Shown: positions 1-9,982, counted from the stretch's first letter. The stretch is DNA of 64,000 nucleotides from Dyella mobilis (GCF_016904945.1 NZ_JADIKF010000035.1:124001-188000), one strand, 5' to 3'. Made by a program: numbers and translations. The notes: generated from the sequence alone by a model not told the origin.

Positions 1-1
1 C

Positions 2-136
2 GACGACCACTTGCAGAAGTTTCGCAAGAGCGAGCACTTTCCACCCTTTCTGGCCGCCATACGCGCCTACGTGCCGCTGATCGAGGAAATGCGCCACTAC
101 GAGCTCACCGCCGTAGCAGGTGGCGTTGCTGATTGA
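2..136 (+). CDS. C-terminal end of an antibiotic biosynthesis monooxygenase-like protein (partial)
   Basis: An open frame enters from the left edge and ends at TGA 134-136, giving the last 44 residues of a protein. The tail contains a pattern of the type FRKSEHFPPF followed by a PLIEEM..YEL strand, which resembles the end of the small dimeric ABM (antibiotic biosynthesis monooxygenase / quinol monooxygenase) fold, where a His-containing helix is followed by the last beta strand. The start lies outside the window, so length and function cannot be checked. Other ferredoxin-like alpha+beta barrel proteins remain possible. Confidence 0.5.
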   Translation, partial: DDHLQKFRKSEHFPPFLAAIRAYVPLIEEMRHYELTAVAGGVAD

Positions 137-287
137 ATGTACCTGGCCGCCCCAACACGCCCGTGCGATGCTCGCCTGCCAAGTTTGGCGGCATCGTGCG
201 GCAAATCCTCAAAAGAGGGCCTCACAACGCGGCGCCGCACAGCCATGGCGGCCCTATGCTGTCGCACCCATTCAACTGAAGCGCGTC

Positions 288-1760
288 ATGGCAAACATTC
301 TCTCCATCCTGACCAGCGACGATCCGCGCCTGCGCCGTTGCGCTGAACCAGTCGTTGCCGTTGATCGGGATATTCGCCTGCTGATCGAGGATCTTGCGGC
401 CACGTTGGCCGAATTCCGTCAGAGGGTGGGGTTTGGCCGCGCCATCGCAGCGCCTCAGGTCGGCGCCAATCTGCGCATCATTGCCGCCCACCTCGGCGCC
501 ACGCCGTTCGCGCTGATCAATCCTTCGATCGTCTGGAAAAGCGACGAGACCATGGATGTGTGGGACGACTGCCTGAGCGTACCCGGCCGTCTCGTCAGGG
601 TTCGGCGTCATCGCTCCATCAGCATGCGTTACGTCGACAAACACGGTCAACCGCGCCTCTGGGAACGCCTCCCGCCGGACCTATCGGAGCTGTTCCAGCA
701 CGAGATCGATCACCTTGATGGAGTATTGATGCTGGATCGGGCCGCGGGTGAAGACGCGATACGCCCCCTTTCGGAGCGGTCCCAGCTCCCGACAGTTGCC
801 ACGCCGACGCACCGTGTCACCCTCGACGGCATTCGGGCGGCCAGCCTGGAGGTGGACCCGGTGTTTCTGCACAGTCCGCAATTTCTCTGCGAGCCCCTAT
901 CCGAGGCCTTGGGATGCGAGCTGACCATCAAAGTGGAAACGCTCAATCCGATCCGCTCTTTCAAGGGACGTGGCGCGGACCATTTCTTCCGTTGCGCGCG
1001 CACTCGTGGAGATGCGCGACCCATGGCCTGCGCCAGCGCCGGCAACTGGGGGCAAGCCATGGCTTATGTAGCGCGCAAACGAAGCGAGCCGATGGATGTC
1101 TTTGCCGCCACATCCGTGAATACGCTCAAGGCCAGGCGCATGCGGCAGCTCGGTGCCACGCTGCATTTGCAGGGACGCGACTTTGACGAGGCCAAGGCGC
1201 TGGCCAGGACCTATTGCGCCGAGCACGGCAAGTGGATGGTGGAAGACGGGCTCGAACCGGAAATCAGCGAAGGGGCCGGCAGTATCGCCGTGGAGCTTCT
1301 GGCGACGACACCTGCCCCGGATGTGGTGCTGGTGCCCTTGGGCAACGGCGCCCTGCTCAATGGTATTGCGCGCTGGGTCAAGGCGGCGGCACCTGCAACA
1401 CGAGTCATCGGCGTTGTCGCTCGCGGTGCGCCCGCGATGGCGCGCAGCTGGAAGGCTGGTCGCGCCATCGATGAGGATGCCGCCACCATTGCCGATGGCG
1501 TGGCTGTGCGCGTGCCGATACCTGAAGCAGTTGCAGACATGCTGCCTCTGGTCGATGACGTCTTGCAGGTCGACGACGCGGTCATCGTCGACGCCATGCG
1601 CCTCGTGCACCGGCATGCAGGCGTGGTGACCGAACCGGCTGGAGCGCTGGGCATCGCCGCCTTGCTCGCAGATACGGCCACCTATGCCGGAAAGCGCGTC
1701 GCCACCCTGCTCTGCGGCGGAAATCTCGCTGATGAAGACGTACGCCGGTATCTGTCCTGA
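288..1760 (+). CDS. Peptide deformylase domain fused to a threonine-dehydratase-like PLP enzyme
   Basis: A single 490-residue frame carries two enzymes. Residues 1 to about 165 are a polypeptide deformylase: motif 1 is GRAIAAPQVG, motif 2 is DDCLSVPG (usually EGCLS) and motif 3 is QHEIDHLDG, so the metal ligands Cys and two His and the catalytic Glu are present. Residues about 175-490 are a fold-type II PLP enzyme of the serine/threonine dehydratase group: PIRSFKGRGA holds the PLP lysine, ASAGNWGQ replaces the usual SxGNHGQ, and PLGNGALLNG is the phosphate loop. ATG 288 was chosen because homology begins at MANIL; an upstream in-frame start at 120 overlaps the previous gene. The expected roles would be removal of formyl from an N-terminal or amino acid substrate and PLP-dependent amino acid chemistry, but the joint substrate is unknown. 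Confidence 0.85.
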   Translation: MANILSILTSDDPRLRRCAEPVVAVDRDIRLLIEDLAATLAEFRQRVGFGRAIAAPQVGANLRIIAAHLGATPFALINPSIVWKSDETMDVWDDCLSVPGRLVRVRRHRSISMRYVDKHGQPRLWERLPPDLSELFQHEIDHLDGVLMLDRAAGEDAIRPLSERSQLPTVATPTHRVTLDGIRAASLEVDPVFLHSPQFLCEPLSEALGCELTIKVETLNPIRSFKGRGADHFFRCARTRGDARPMACASAGNWGQAMAYVARKRSEPMDVFAATSVNTLKARRMRQLGATLHLQGRDFDEAKALARTYCAEHGKWMVEDGLEPEISEGAGSIAVELLATTPAPDVVLVPLGNGALLNGIARWVKAAAPATRVIGVVARGAPAMARSWKAGRAIDEDAATIADGVAVRVPIPEAVADMLPLVDDVLQVDDAVIVDAMRLVHRHAGVVTEPAGALGIAALLADTATYAGKRVATLLCGGNLADEDVRRYLS

Positions 1761-1789
1761 GCTGCACCGCAAACCGGCTGAAGGATGGC

Positions 1790-2281
1790 TCAGGCGTGAG
1801 CAAGGCCATCTTTCAACGGTAAACTCATCGAACGACCAATCACCCAGACGATCGGAATACCCACCAGGGCGATGTGACTGAACAGCTCCTCGACAACGCC
1901 AGCGACCGCAAAATTCGGAAAGAGTGACGGCCAGCGCAAAGGCAAGACGATGAGATACATGACTGCATAGAGCACGAGTCCGTAGACCGTTCCGACAAGC
2001 ACGGGACGCTCTGCAAGCTCCGGTTTGCGACCGCTGGCGAAGGCGAAAGCGCCAACCATCACGAACATGATGCAAAAATGCAGAGCCAGGCCCACGACAA
2101 TAGCTGCAAAGGGCGCATGCCTTGCGCCAACCCATACCGCAGAGGCGATGCCAACGGGAACGAATACCGGGTTGTGTCCAGCGATCGCGGCATACAACCC
2201 GGCAGAAAGGATGTCGAGGACACCGGCAAGCAAGGTCGCTTTGAGAATCGCGCTCGCACTGATTTTTCGGGTACGGTCCAT
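1790..2281 (-). CDS. Four-helix integral membrane protein of unknown function
   Basis: This 163-residue protein has about four hydrophobic segments, near residues 10-32, 38-75, 92-115 and 122-150, and no recognisable catalytic motif. It resembles small inner-membrane proteins annotated only as hypothetical. It ends just after the preceding gene, converging on it, and starts about 185 bp from the divergent histidine kinase gene. A link to the LytS-type kinase next door is possible from position only. The frame is well supported by the regular hydrophobic pattern. Confidence 0.7.
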   Translation of the reverse strand: MDRTRKISASAILKATLLAGVLDILSAGLYAAIAGHNPVFVPVGIASAVWVGARHAPFAAIVVGLALHFCIMFVMVGAFAFASGRKPELAERPVLVGTVYGLVLYAVMYLIVLPLRWPSLFPNFAVAGVVEELFSHIALVGIPIVWVIGRSMSLPLKDGLAHA

Positions 2282-2465
2282 TTGATCTCATCCGGTAGGG
2301 AGCAAGACGGCCGAACGGGAGCGGGCCGCCCTGCTGGTGGCAAAGGCGCCGGGGAATAGTGAGCGCATCCACGATGCACGTGGCTCCGATTTCGCCAGGA
2401 GGACCGATCGAGCCGGTCGAGCGGTACCAGGACAACTTTTCAGCAGCATTCTGCTAGAGCAAACT

Positions 2466-3554
2466 ATGCCGCGCATGGGACAAGACAGCGGACAAATCGA
2501 TCGCAGGCGGTTCTGGCTATGCCAGGTTGCGGGTTGGCTGGCTTACGGCCTGGTCAGCGCGCTGGGAGCGCTGCCCTATCGAGATACGTATCCCGTATTG
2601 CTGTACTTTCTTGGCACGTCCGTCGCCGCCTTTTTCGCCAGCCTGGTGATGCTCGCCCTGTCCCGGCATCTGATCGCCAAGCGGGCGCCGTGGCTGAAGA
2701 CCATTGTGCTGACCGTGGCAGTCGCCTATGTACTCGGTATTGCCTGCTCGACGACCGGAACGGTCGTGGAGGCCTTGTGCGGGCATGCAAAGCCCGGAGG
2801 GGTGCATTGGAGTTCGGTTGCCCTGGTCGGGTTCGCCAATGCGTTCGCCCCGGCGATCATGCTGCTGGCCTGGAGCGCGCTTTATCGCGGGGCCTGGCAG
2901 TGGCGCGAAGCAGGCGAACGGGAACGGCAGCTTTTGGCGGCGGAGTCGCTGGCGCGGGAAGCGGAACTCAAGGCGCTTCGCTATCAGATCACTCCTCATT
3001 TCCTGTTCAACGCGCTCAACGGCATTTCCACCCTGGTGGGCGAAGGGGAAACACAGGCGGCCCGGCGCATGATCTCCCTGCTGGCGAATTTCCTGCGCTC
3101 GACCCTGGAACCGTCGCAACACGGCGACGTCACCATCGCGCAGGAACTCACCCAGGTCATGCAGTATGTAGAGATCGAGCGCGTCCGGCTTGGTCAGAGG
3201 CTGGTCGTGTCGGTGCATTGCGATCCCGCCGTAAGGGATACGCAGATTCCCCACCTGCTGCTCCAGCCGCTGGTGGAGAATGCCATTCGCCACGGCATCG
3301 CCGCCCACACCGGCGAAGGCAGGCTTTCCATCACGGTGACGAGCGAAGGGAGCGACGTCCGCATCCGCATCGAAAACAGTACCGGCGCAACGCAGGAGCA
3401 CGGCAACGCCGCCGGCGTCGGCTTGAACAATACCGCCGAGCGCCTTGCCGCCCGCTACAAAAACAACTATCGATTCTCTACTTCGGTCGACGCGCAACGT
3501 GGCTGGAACGTCACCATCGAAGTTCCGCGGCAAGCCTTAGCGGGGGTGGCGTGA
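2466..3554 (+). CDS. LytS/YpdA-type sensor histidine kinase
   Basis: The 362-residue protein has an N-terminal membrane region of about four segments (residues 15-150), a short coiled linker rich in Glu, Arg and Ala, and a His_kinase (PF06580-type) domain. The phosphoacceptor motif reads ITPHFLFNALN, and the ATP-binding N box reads LVENAIRHGI, followed by a glycine-rich GVGLNN box. It acts in the inner membrane, passing phosphate to the response regulator whose gene overlaps its stop codon. ATG 2466 was chosen because residues from longer in-frame starts look non-coding and the membrane region begins right after it. The stimulus cannot be read from the sequence. Confidence 0.92.
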   Translation: MPRMGQDSGQIDRRRFWLCQVAGWLAYGLVSALGALPYRDTYPVLLYFLGTSVAAFFASLVMLALSRHLIAKRAPWLKTIVLTVAVAYVLGIACSTTGTVVEALCGHAKPGGVHWSSVALVGFANAFAPAIMLLAWSALYRGAWQWREAGERERQLLAAESLAREAELKALRYQITPHFLFNALNGISTLVGEGETQAARRMISLLANFLRSTLEPSQHGDVTIAQELTQVMQYVEIERVRLGQRLVVSVHCDPAVRDTQIPHLLLQPLVENAIRHGIAAHTGEGRLSITVTSEGSDVRIRIENSTGATQEHGNAAGVGLNNTAERLAARYKNNYRFSTSVDAQRGWNVTIEVPRQALAGVA

Positions 3555-4306
3555 TCCGCGTAGTCATCGTCGATGATGAACCGCTGGCGCGCCGTGGCGT
3601 AAAGGTGTGCCTGCGGCGAGCACCTGATGTAAGCGTGGTTGGCGAGGCCGATTGCTGCGAAGACGCGGTGGAAATCATCGATCGATTGCAGCCGGAACTG
3701 ATCTTCCTGGACGTGCAGATGCCGGGCCTGGATGGCTTTCAGATGCTCTCGCGACTGAAGTGCCAGGACCCGCCGCTGGTCATTTTTCTTACCGCCCATG
3801 CGAGCTACGCACTCAAGGCCTTTGACGTACGCGCCATCGACTACGTCATGAAGCCTATCGACGACGACCGGTTCGCCGACGCATTGCGCCTGGCGCGCCA
3901 ACGCCTTCTGGAAAGGTCCGCCGGGAAACAGCTGGCCCATTCCGCAGGTCAGGAGAATCCCCGGTGGGAACCGCGTTTGGAAGTGCGCAGCGGCGGGAAA
4001 CTGCAGTGGGTTGAAGTCAGCGATATCGACTGGATAGAAGCCAGCGGCGATTACGTAACGCTCCACGTGGGAAAGCGCACCCACATGATCCACTGCAGTC
4101 TCGACAGCATCGAGCAGCGCCTGCACCCAACGCAATTTGCGCGCATCCACCGCTCGAGCATCGTCGCGCTGGAGCGGATGCAAGGCTTCAGCCTGTTGCC
4201 CAGCCGGGATGCCATCATCACCCTGAAAGATGGCACCGAACTTCGCGTCAGCCGGCGCTTTCGCCACCGTCTGCGACTGGATACCGCTCATTCGCGATTG
4301 CCCTGA
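3551..4306 (+). CDS. LytTR-family response regulator
   Basis: Starting from GTG 3551, which overlaps the kinase stop in a GTGA tetranucleotide, the frame gives 251 residues. Residues 1-115 are a receiver domain with acidic pair VDDE, phosphoacceptor in FLDVQMP, and conserved T and K in FLTAHAS and VMKPID. Residues about 140-245 form a LytTR DNA-binding domain, with IDWIEASGDYVTLH and FARIHRSSIV typical of the family. The overlap means translational coupling with the kinase, forming a complete two-component system. LytTR regulators bind pairs of short direct repeats; none was searched for here, so its targets are unknown. Confidence 0.93.
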   Translation: MIRVVIVDDEPLARRGVKVCLRRAPDVSVVGEADCCEDAVEIIDRLQPELIFLDVQMPGLDGFQMLSRLKCQDPPLVIFLTAHASYALKAFDVRAIDYVMKPIDDDRFADALRLARQRLLERSAGKQLAHSAGQENPRWEPRLEVRSGGKLQWVEVSDIDWIEASGDYVTLHVGKRTHMIHCSLDSIEQRLHPTQFARIHRSSIVALERMQGFSLLPSRDAIITLKDGTELRVSRRFRHRLRLDTAHSRLP

Positions 4307-4330
4307 ATCCGTGCAAGCTGCCGTTCGTTG

Positions 4331-4741
4331 CTACAGGTGCCGTGTCTCCGCAGGCGTTTCGTCCCAATTGTCGTTGAGTCCGTCGAAATACGTCACCGGC
4401 GCATGCATCAATTCATCGATATCGACGCCATCGAGGCAGGTAACGTTGATGTTGTAATACTTGCTGCCGCTCATATTGGGCATGTCGACCCATTCAAATG
4501 CCCTGATGCCGCAGTGCTTGCAGAATTGATGATGCGCGACCGAATTGCCGCGCCCCCGATAGTCGGTGAGATCGCCCTCGCCTGCCAGCAAGCGAAATGC
4601 CTCGGGAAATGCATTGACCGACCACAGGCGCATCTTGCTGCAGATGGTGCAATTGCATTTGCCGGTGCCGGCACTGATATCGAGGTCCGCTTCGAAACGA
4701 ACGGCACCACAGTGGCAGCTTCCAGTGTATGTCTTGAGCAT
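4331..4741 (-). CDS. GFA-family zinc protein (glutathione-dependent formaldehyde-activating-like)
   Basis: This 136-residue protein has the CENP-V/GFA fold signature: SCHCGAVRF near residue 9, CNCTIC near residue 29 and a later QFCKHCG near residue 72, giving the two zinc sites. Most members are cytosolic; only a few are shown to help glutathione-formaldehyde adduct formation, so the enzymatic role is not certain. The start ATG is preceded by an AGGA sequence. It lies convergent with the response regulator gene and just downstream of the next minus-strand gene, possibly co-transcribed with it. Confidence 0.88.
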   Translation of the reverse strand: MLKTYTGSCHCGAVRFEADLDISAGTGKCNCTICSKMRLWSVNAFPEAFRLLAGEGDLTDYRGRGNSVAHHQFCKHCGIRAFEWVDMPNMSGSKYYNINVTCLDGVDIDELMHAPVTYFDGLNDNWDETPAETRHL

Positions 4742-4765
4742 CGAATCCTCGCCACATCCCCGTGA

Positions 4766-5518
4766 TCAATGGCCTTGCATGTCGGCAGGCGTGCCGTCGG
4801 ACCAATTGGGCACGGCAACCAGGAACACCAGAATGGGCGGCAAGCCCTTCACCTGGGCTTGTTGATCCGGAGTGAAGAACCAATAGGGGCTGGACATCAC
4901 GGGCGAACCGTCGGCGCCGGAGCCCCAGTCGTTGCCATCCTTGACCTGGGTAAAGAACATGAGATGCGGCATGTCGTGTCCGCCCTGGTCGGTCAGGTAT
5001 GACGACTTCGACATCATGTAATCCATGGCGCCGCTTTCCAGGCTTGGCAGTTGCTTGCGCTCGAATGCCGCCTTGAGCGCCGACACGGCCTCCGCCTTGG
5101 AACGGCCCTCCATGATCATCTTGGCGCGCAGATAAATACCGGGTACCAGTGAACGCGCAGCCTGAGGATTCAGGCAATCGGCAGCCCGCACTTTCGGGTT
5201 CCAGAATTCGGGCCAGTCGAATGGCCCCATCCAACCCCTACCTACCCAGCAGACGAAGCCGTTCTTGCCCTCCACCGCTTTTTCGTAGCCATGGTGCCCC
5301 AGCACCAGGACCGTCGCGTCGCGGGAAACGGATGCCGGCGCCGCACTGCGCGCCAGGGCGATCTCGGCGGCCTTGTCCGGCATCAGGTATTGATCGACCG
5401 GGGCCATCTTCGGATAGCTTGGCGCGGCGTCTTGCGCCATCGCTACCTGTGCCGTACCAAGCCCGGCGAGCAATACGAGGCTCGAGACTATCGTTGTGCC
5501 CATCCTGTTTATGCGCAT
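4766..5518 (-). CDS. Secreted protein of unknown function
   Basis: The predicted product is 250 residues with a clear Sec signal peptide ending in an AMAQ cleavage site near residue 29. ATG 5518 was preferred over 5542 because a GGAGAGGGG ribosome site sits just before it. The mature part has two tryptophan-rich stretches, a pair of Cys residues and a hydrophobic C-terminal segment, but no motif I can assign. It is probably periplasmic. It lies between the Gfa-like gene and the cytochrome subunit gene on the same strand, with about 180 bp separating it from the latter. Confidence 0.75.
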   Translation of the reverse strand: MRINRMGTTIVSSLVLLAGLGTAQVAMAQDAAPSYPKMAPVDQYLMPDKAAEIALARSAAPASVSRDATVLVLGHHGYEKAVEGKNGFVCWVGRGWMGPFDWPEFWNPKVRAADCLNPQAARSLVPGIYLRAKMIMEGRSKAEAVSALKAAFERKQLPSLESGAMDYMMSKSSYLTDQGGHDMPHLMFFTQVKDGNDWGSGADGSPVMSSPYWFFTPDQQAQVKGLPPILVFLVAVPNWSDGTPADMQGH

Positions 5519-5697
5519 GGTCCCCTCTCCGCCATCGATCATTTCAGCTAGAAACGTGCCGTGTAGCTCAGCTCTTCCCGGGAGGCAGGCACGAGGAAAA
5601 TGAGGCCGGTTGCCCCACCTTTCCTTAGTGACGAACGGCCAGACCGGAATTCGACAGCAGCCGGGAAAATTTTTGACAGGCGCGCGGGCAGCCGGAA

Positions 5698-6999
5698 CTA
5701 CATCCCCTTTCGCAGGCGCCCCACCTCATAAGGCGTAACGTCGCCCTGCTTGCCGCCGAAATGACCGATCACATAATTGGCCAGCGCGGCGACTTCGGTA
5801 TCGGAATAGGTCTTGCCGAAACCGGGCATGAAGATATTCGGCCCCTGCGCGCGCAAGTCTTCGCCATGCAGAATGATTTGCGTGACATTGGCACCATGCA
5901 CGTCGTTCACGCCGCGGCTGCCGAGCAACGATGCATAAGGCGTCTGGCGGCCTTTGCCATCCCATTGATGACAGCTCGCACACGCACCTTCAAACAGGTG
6001 CTGCCCGGTGCTGCCGGCTTCGCCGTTACCGGGCGCCGCAGCGTTGGAGGCCATGGCCGGCGCGGCACTGGCATCGATGGTGATGGGCATGCTCCCTTCG
6101 CGTGCAGGAACGGCGCGCAAATACGCAACCAGTGCCTTGGTGTCGGCGTCATCAAGGAAGCGCAGACTGTTTTCGACCACCTCGGCCATCGGGCCGGCCG
6201 CCGAACCCCGGCCGTCGGCGTGCCCGGTATGCAAATAGCTCGCGATGTCGTCATCGGACCAGGCGCCAATGCCGTGCTGCTTGTCGGAGGTGATGTTGTA
6301 GGCTCGCCAGCCTTGCAGTTCCTCGCCAGCCAATGCGTTGCTGTGCTCCAGGCCGAAACCGGCATTTCGCGGGGTATGGCATTCGCCGCAATGTCCAAGC
6401 GCTATCGCCAGGTACTTGCCGCTGTTCCACTGCGCCGATTGCGCGGGGTCCGGCGCAAAGCGCTGGCTCTTGAAGAAAGCGGCGTTCCAGAACCCCATCA
6501 ACCAGCGCTGGCTGTAAGGGAAAGACAAGTCATTGGGGCGATCGGCTTGCGCAATCTTCGGCAAACTGAAAAGGTAGGCCTTGATTGCCAATACGTCGCT
6601 GCGGCTGAGCTGTGTGTAAGACGTATAAGGGAATGCCGGATACAGATGCTGGCCGTCCTTGCGTACGCCTTCGCGCACGGCACGCACAAAATCGTCGTCG
6701 CTCCAGCTGCCGATACCGGTCGCATCATCCGCCGTGATATTGGACGAATAGATGGTGCCGAACGGCAGCTTGAACACCACGCCACCGGCAAACGGCTCAT
6801 TGGAACCAGGCACAGTGTGGCAGGCCGTGCAGTCGGCGGCCTTGGTCAGATATTCGCCGCGCGCCACGACATCGGCCGACACCGGTGCGCCGGCCATGAC
6901 GGGTGCGGTTCCGTCAGAACTATCCGTGCGATTCAAATAGGCATAGGTGCCGACACCCAGCACCACCAACACCACGACGATGGCGAGGAAACGGATCAC
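5698..6999 (-). CDS. Triheme cytochrome c subunit of a periplasmic molybdenum hydroxylase
   Basis: The 433-residue protein begins with a membrane anchor (residues 3-22) and contains three heme c motifs, CTACH near residue 57, CGECH near 204 and CASCH near 340, each with a downstream Met-containing segment. This is the layout of the cytochrome subunit of acetic acid bacteria aldehyde/alcohol dehydrogenases. Its start overlaps the stop of the molybdenum subunit gene by 4 bp, so the three genes form one operon. It most likely takes electrons from the 2Fe-2S subunit and hands them to ubiquinone or a terminal oxidase at the periplasmic face. Confidence 0.92.
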   Translation of the reverse strand: MIRFLAIVVVLVVLGVGTYAYLNRTDSSDGTAPVMAGAPVSADVVARGEYLTKAADCTACHTVPGSNEPFAGGVVFKLPFGTIYSSNITADDATGIGSWSDDDFVRAVREGVRKDGQHLYPAFPYTSYTQLSRSDVLAIKAYLFSLPKIAQADRPNDLSFPYSQRWLMGFWNAAFFKSQRFAPDPAQSAQWNSGKYLAIALGHCGECHTPRNAGFGLEHSNALAGEELQGWRAYNITSDKQHGIGAWSDDDIASYLHTGHADGRGSAAGPMAEVVENSLRFLDDADTKALVAYLRAVPAREGSMPITIDASAAPAMASNAAAPGNGEAGSTGQHLFEGACASCHQWDGKGRQTPYASLLGSRGVNDVHGANVTQIILHGEDLRAQGPNIFMPGFGKTYSDTEVAALANYVIGHFGGKQGDVTPYEVGRLRKGM

Positions 7000-9248
7000 G
7001 TTGCGTCCCTCCTCTCAGGCCGGCTCGCCGATACCACCGACTTCAGCGCGTCCGGGCTTTGCACCAGCAGGCGGCGATCCACCGGAAGCTCGTACAGTCG
7101 TACGCCGGTTGCCGCAAAGATGGCATTGGCGAGGGCGGGAGCGGCGATGGCCGTGCCTACTTCGCCCAGGCCTCCCGGCGGCTCCGCATTGACCACACGA
7201 TAGAATTCGACACTCGGTGCCTCGTTGATACGCAGGCTGCGATAGTCGTTGAAATTGCCTTGTTCGATGCCGCCGTCCTTGATCGTAATGGCATTGAACA
7301 TGGCGGCGCTGAGACCAAATAGCAAACCGCCCTGAATTTGCGCCTCGATCGAACTGCTGTTGACGATCATGCCGCAATCGAGCGCCGCCACCACACGCCG
7401 CAGATGCACCTCGCCCTGCGGCGTCACTTCGGCTTCGACCATGGCGCAAATGCGGCTACCGAACGGTTCGCCCAAGGCGATGCCGCGCCCCACGCGTGAC
7501 GGCAGCGTCTTTCCCCAGCCGATTTTTTCCGCGGCAAGATTCAATACGGCAAGCGTGCGCGGATTTTTCTGCAGCAATGCGCGTCGATATTCCAGCGGAT
7601 CTTTGCCGGCGCGATGCGCCATTTCGTCCACGAAGCTTTCCACCACAAACAGATTGTGAGTAGGCCCCACGCCACGCCACCAGCCGGTAACCAGGCCGAT
7701 GGGCATGTCGTGGCGAATCCATTCTACTTTCTTCGCCGGAATGTCATAAGGCATCTGCGCGACACATTCCACCGCATCGCTGTCCATGCCGTCCTTGCCC
7801 ATCGCCGGTGGCGCGAAGCGTGCCAGCACCGAGCTGCCGCTGGTGCGGTAACCGAACCAGGCCGGCATGCCGTTGGCATCCAGCACCGCCGAAACAACGT
7901 CGTGATACATCGGGCGAACGCGGTCGTGGCGAATGTCTTCCTCGCGTGTCCACACCACCTTCAAGGGGTAGGAAACCTGCTTGGCCAAGGCCACGGCCTG
8001 CTCTACCCAATCCGTTTCCAGGCGGCGCCCAAAACCGCCGCCCAGGTATTGGTTGTGCAGCACGACCTTGTCTTCGGCCAGGCCGGTGATTTTTGCCGCC
8101 GCCTGCAATGCACGCATTGGCACCTGCGTGCCCGTCCACACTTCGCACTTGTCGGCAGTGACGGAAACCGTCGCATTCATCGGCTCCATCGTCGCGTGCG
8201 CAAGCATCGGCGAACGGTACTCAGAGTGGACCGTCGTGCCCTGCGCAGGACGCGAGCCGGTATCCACCGCAACGATGGATTGGCCATGGCGGGCGCTTTC
8301 CGCCAATGCATCGCGCAGTTGCTGCGTCGTCAGCGTGGCATTGGGGCCGTGGTCCCAGGTGATGTTCAGCGCCTGCAGGCCCTGTTTCGCTGCCCAGAAG
8401 TGATCGCCCACCACGGCGACGGCGTTGTCCAGGCGCAGCACCGTCACGACGCCCGGCACGGCGCGCGCCGCCTTGTCGTCCACACTTGCGAGCTTGCCGG
8501 CCAAGGTTGGACAGGCCATCACCGTGGCGATCTTCATGCCCGTCAGCCGCACGTCGATACCGAATTGCGTCGCGCCCTTGACCTTGTCCGGCGAATCGAC
8601 GCGGCGCATCGGCTTGCCGAGCAGTTTGAAATCCTTGGGATCGGTCAGCTGCACTTTGTCGGGCATGGGCAGTTTGCCCGCAGCAACGGCCACCGCACCA
8701 AACGCCACGCTACGCCCCGACGCTGCGTGATGAATCACGCCGCGTTCGACGGTGCAGGCGGCGGGATCGACGTGCCATTGCGCAGCCGCGGCCGTCACCA
8801 GCATCGTGCGCGCGACGGCGCCCGCTTCGCGCAGCACCTGCCAACTGCCGCGCGTGCTGGTGGAGCCGCCGGTGATTTGTCCGCCCAGCAACGGCATGCC
8901 GTAGAGTTCGTCGCTGGGAGGTGCGTGTTCCACGTTGATCTGATCCAGCCCGACACCCAATTCCTCGGCCAGCAGCATGCTTGCGCCTGTATAGACGCCC
9001 TGCCCCATTTCCACCGACGGCATGACCAGGCGGATGGCGCCATGGGCGTCGATGCGAATGAAAGCATTGGGCGCAAACGGCGGGTTGCCGTCCGCCAATG
9101 CTGCTGCCGCGTCGCCGGGCTGGCGGCGCGCATCGATCATTGCCCTGGCCGTGCCCACGCCACCGAGCCACAGAAAGGCGATCGCCAGCCCACCCGTCTG
9201 CATGGCGTGGCGGCGCCCCAGATCGATACCGTCATCGTGCCGCGTCAT
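6996..9248 (-). CDS. Molybdopterin-binding subunit, xanthine dehydrogenase family (IorB/aldehyde dehydrogenase type)
   Basis: The 750-residue protein starts with a twin-arginine-like leader ([11 protein letters not shown] followed by a hydrophobic stretch), so it is probably exported folded with its cofactor. The cofactor-binding region includes GGGFGRR near residue 400, and the C-terminus has PPGGLGEVG, whose Glu is the catalytic base of this family. The size is typical of the one-gene IorB/PaoC-like subunits. It overlaps both neighbours by 4 bp. Substrates in the family include aldehydes and N-heterocycles; the sequence does not let me choose between them. Confidence 0.93.
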   Translation of the reverse strand: MTRHDDGIDLGRRHAMQTGGLAIAFLWLGGVGTARAMIDARRQPGDAAAALADGNPPFAPNAFIRIDAHGAIRLVMPSVEMGQGVYTGASMLLAEELGVGLDQINVEHAPPSDELYGMPLLGGQITGGSTSTRGSWQVLREAGAVARTMLVTAAAAQWHVDPAACTVERGVIHHAASGRSVAFGAVAVAAGKLPMPDKVQLTDPKDFKLLGKPMRRVDSPDKVKGATQFGIDVRLTGMKIATVMACPTLAGKLASVDDKAARAVPGVVTVLRLDNAVAVVGDHFWAAKQGLQALNITWDHGPNATLTTQQLRDALAESARHGQSIVAVDTGSRPAQGTTVHSEYRSPMLAHATMEPMNATVSVTADKCEVWTGTQVPMRALQAAAKITGLAEDKVVLHNQYLGGGFGRRLETDWVEQAVALAKQVSYPLKVVWTREEDIRHDRVRPMYHDVVSAVLDANGMPAWFGYRTSGSSVLARFAPPAMGKDGMDSDAVECVAQMPYDIPAKKVEWIRHDMPIGLVTGWWRGVGPTHNLFVVESFVDEMAHRAGKDPLEYRRALLQKNPRTLAVLNLAAEKIGWGKTLPSRVGRGIALGEPFGSRICAMVEAEVTPQGEVHLRRVVAALDCGMIVNSSSIEAQIQGGLLFGLSAAMFNAITIKDGGIEQGNFNDYRSLRINEAPSVEFYRVVNAEPPGGLGEVGTAIAAPALANAIFAATGVRLYELPVDRRLLVQSPDALKSVVSASRPERRDAT

Positions 9249-9748
9249 GGCGCAGCTCCTTTGGGCTCGCTAACGAGGGTTTGCAGCAGTTCCTGCTTGC
9301 CCGTCGCGGCCTGTTTGATCGCGGCACGAATGCGCACATAGGTGGCGCAGCGGCAAATATTGCCGGACATGGCCGCGTCGATATCTGCGTCGCTGGGGTT
9401 GGGCACCCGCTGCAACAAAGCCGCTGCGGACATGATCTGCCCGGACTGGCAGTAACCGCACTGCACCACATCCACGTCCAGCCAGGCTTGCTGGATCTTC
9501 TGGCCGCTCGGCGTATTGCCCACCGCTTCGATCGTGGTGATGGCACGTTGGCCGATGGCGCCGACCGGCAGCACGCAGGAGCGCACCGCCTCGCCGTCCA
9601 GGTGCACCGTGCAGGCGCCGCATTGGGCAATGCCGCAACCGAACTTGGTGCCGGTGAGGCCGATCACGTCGCGCAACACCCACAACAGCGGCATGTCGTC
9701 CGGAACGTCGACCGGATGGGATTGGCCATTCACGGACAAGGTCAGCAT
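9245..9748 (-). CDS. Small [2Fe-2S] subunit of the molybdenum hydroxylase (IorA type)
   Basis: The product has 167 residues. The plant-type ferredoxin cluster is given by [10 protein letters not shown] near residue 40, and the second, CO-dehydrogenase-type cluster by CGYCQSG and [11 protein letters not shown] 9748 was chosen because a GGAGG box precedes it by six bases; a longer frame to 9874 has no such support and is arginine-rich. It is the first gene of the operon and overlaps the large subunit gene by 4 bp. It relays electrons from the molybdenum centre to the cytochrome subunit. Having no signal of its own, it probably rides through the Tat route with the large subunit. Confidence 0.94.
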   Translation of the reverse strand: MLTLSVNGQSHPVDVPDDMPLLWVLRDVIGLTGTKFGCGIAQCGACTVHLDGEAVRSCVLPVGAIGQRAITTIEAVGNTPSGQKIQQAWLDVDVVQCGYCQSGQIMSAAALLQRVPNPSDADIDAAMSGNICRCATYVRIRAAIKQAATGKQELLQTLVSEPKGAAP

Positions 9749-9982
9749 GGATACCTCCGCACGACGCCGGCGAGCACGCGGAAGCCGGACTGAAGCCGCC
9801 AACCGGGCAAATCCGCTGTATCGCAACGGTATATCAGAAGATGGCATGAGGCGATAGGATGAATTGCATGCCACGTGAATGTTCCATTCGCCCGCGCGGC
9901 CCTGGTCCGGAGACGGTTTCGTGCGCTATATACCTCACACCATGACGCACTCGCTGCGCCTGCCTTTCCGGCGCTGGAACCG
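9749..9982. promoter_or_regulatory. Divergent promoter region between the oxidoreductase operon and xdhC
   Basis: This 234-bp gap separates two divergent transcription units with related jobs, the enzyme subunits and their cofactor maturation genes. It must hold both promoters and is a natural place for shared control, but I could not pick out a convincing -35/-10 pair or palindrome. The GGAGG site of the 2Fe-2S gene is at its left end. Confidence 0.5.

Noticed and set aside
120..287. Upstream extension of the deformylase fusion to an ATG-like start at 120
   Set aside because: It overlaps the end of the preceding gene, has arginine-rich sequence without family similarity, and homology begins at ATG 288.
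897..2435. A 512-residue open frame on the minus strand
   Set aside because: It is a shadow of the deformylase/PLP gene and the membrane protein gene, with Arg/Cys/Ser-rich low-quality translation and no motif.
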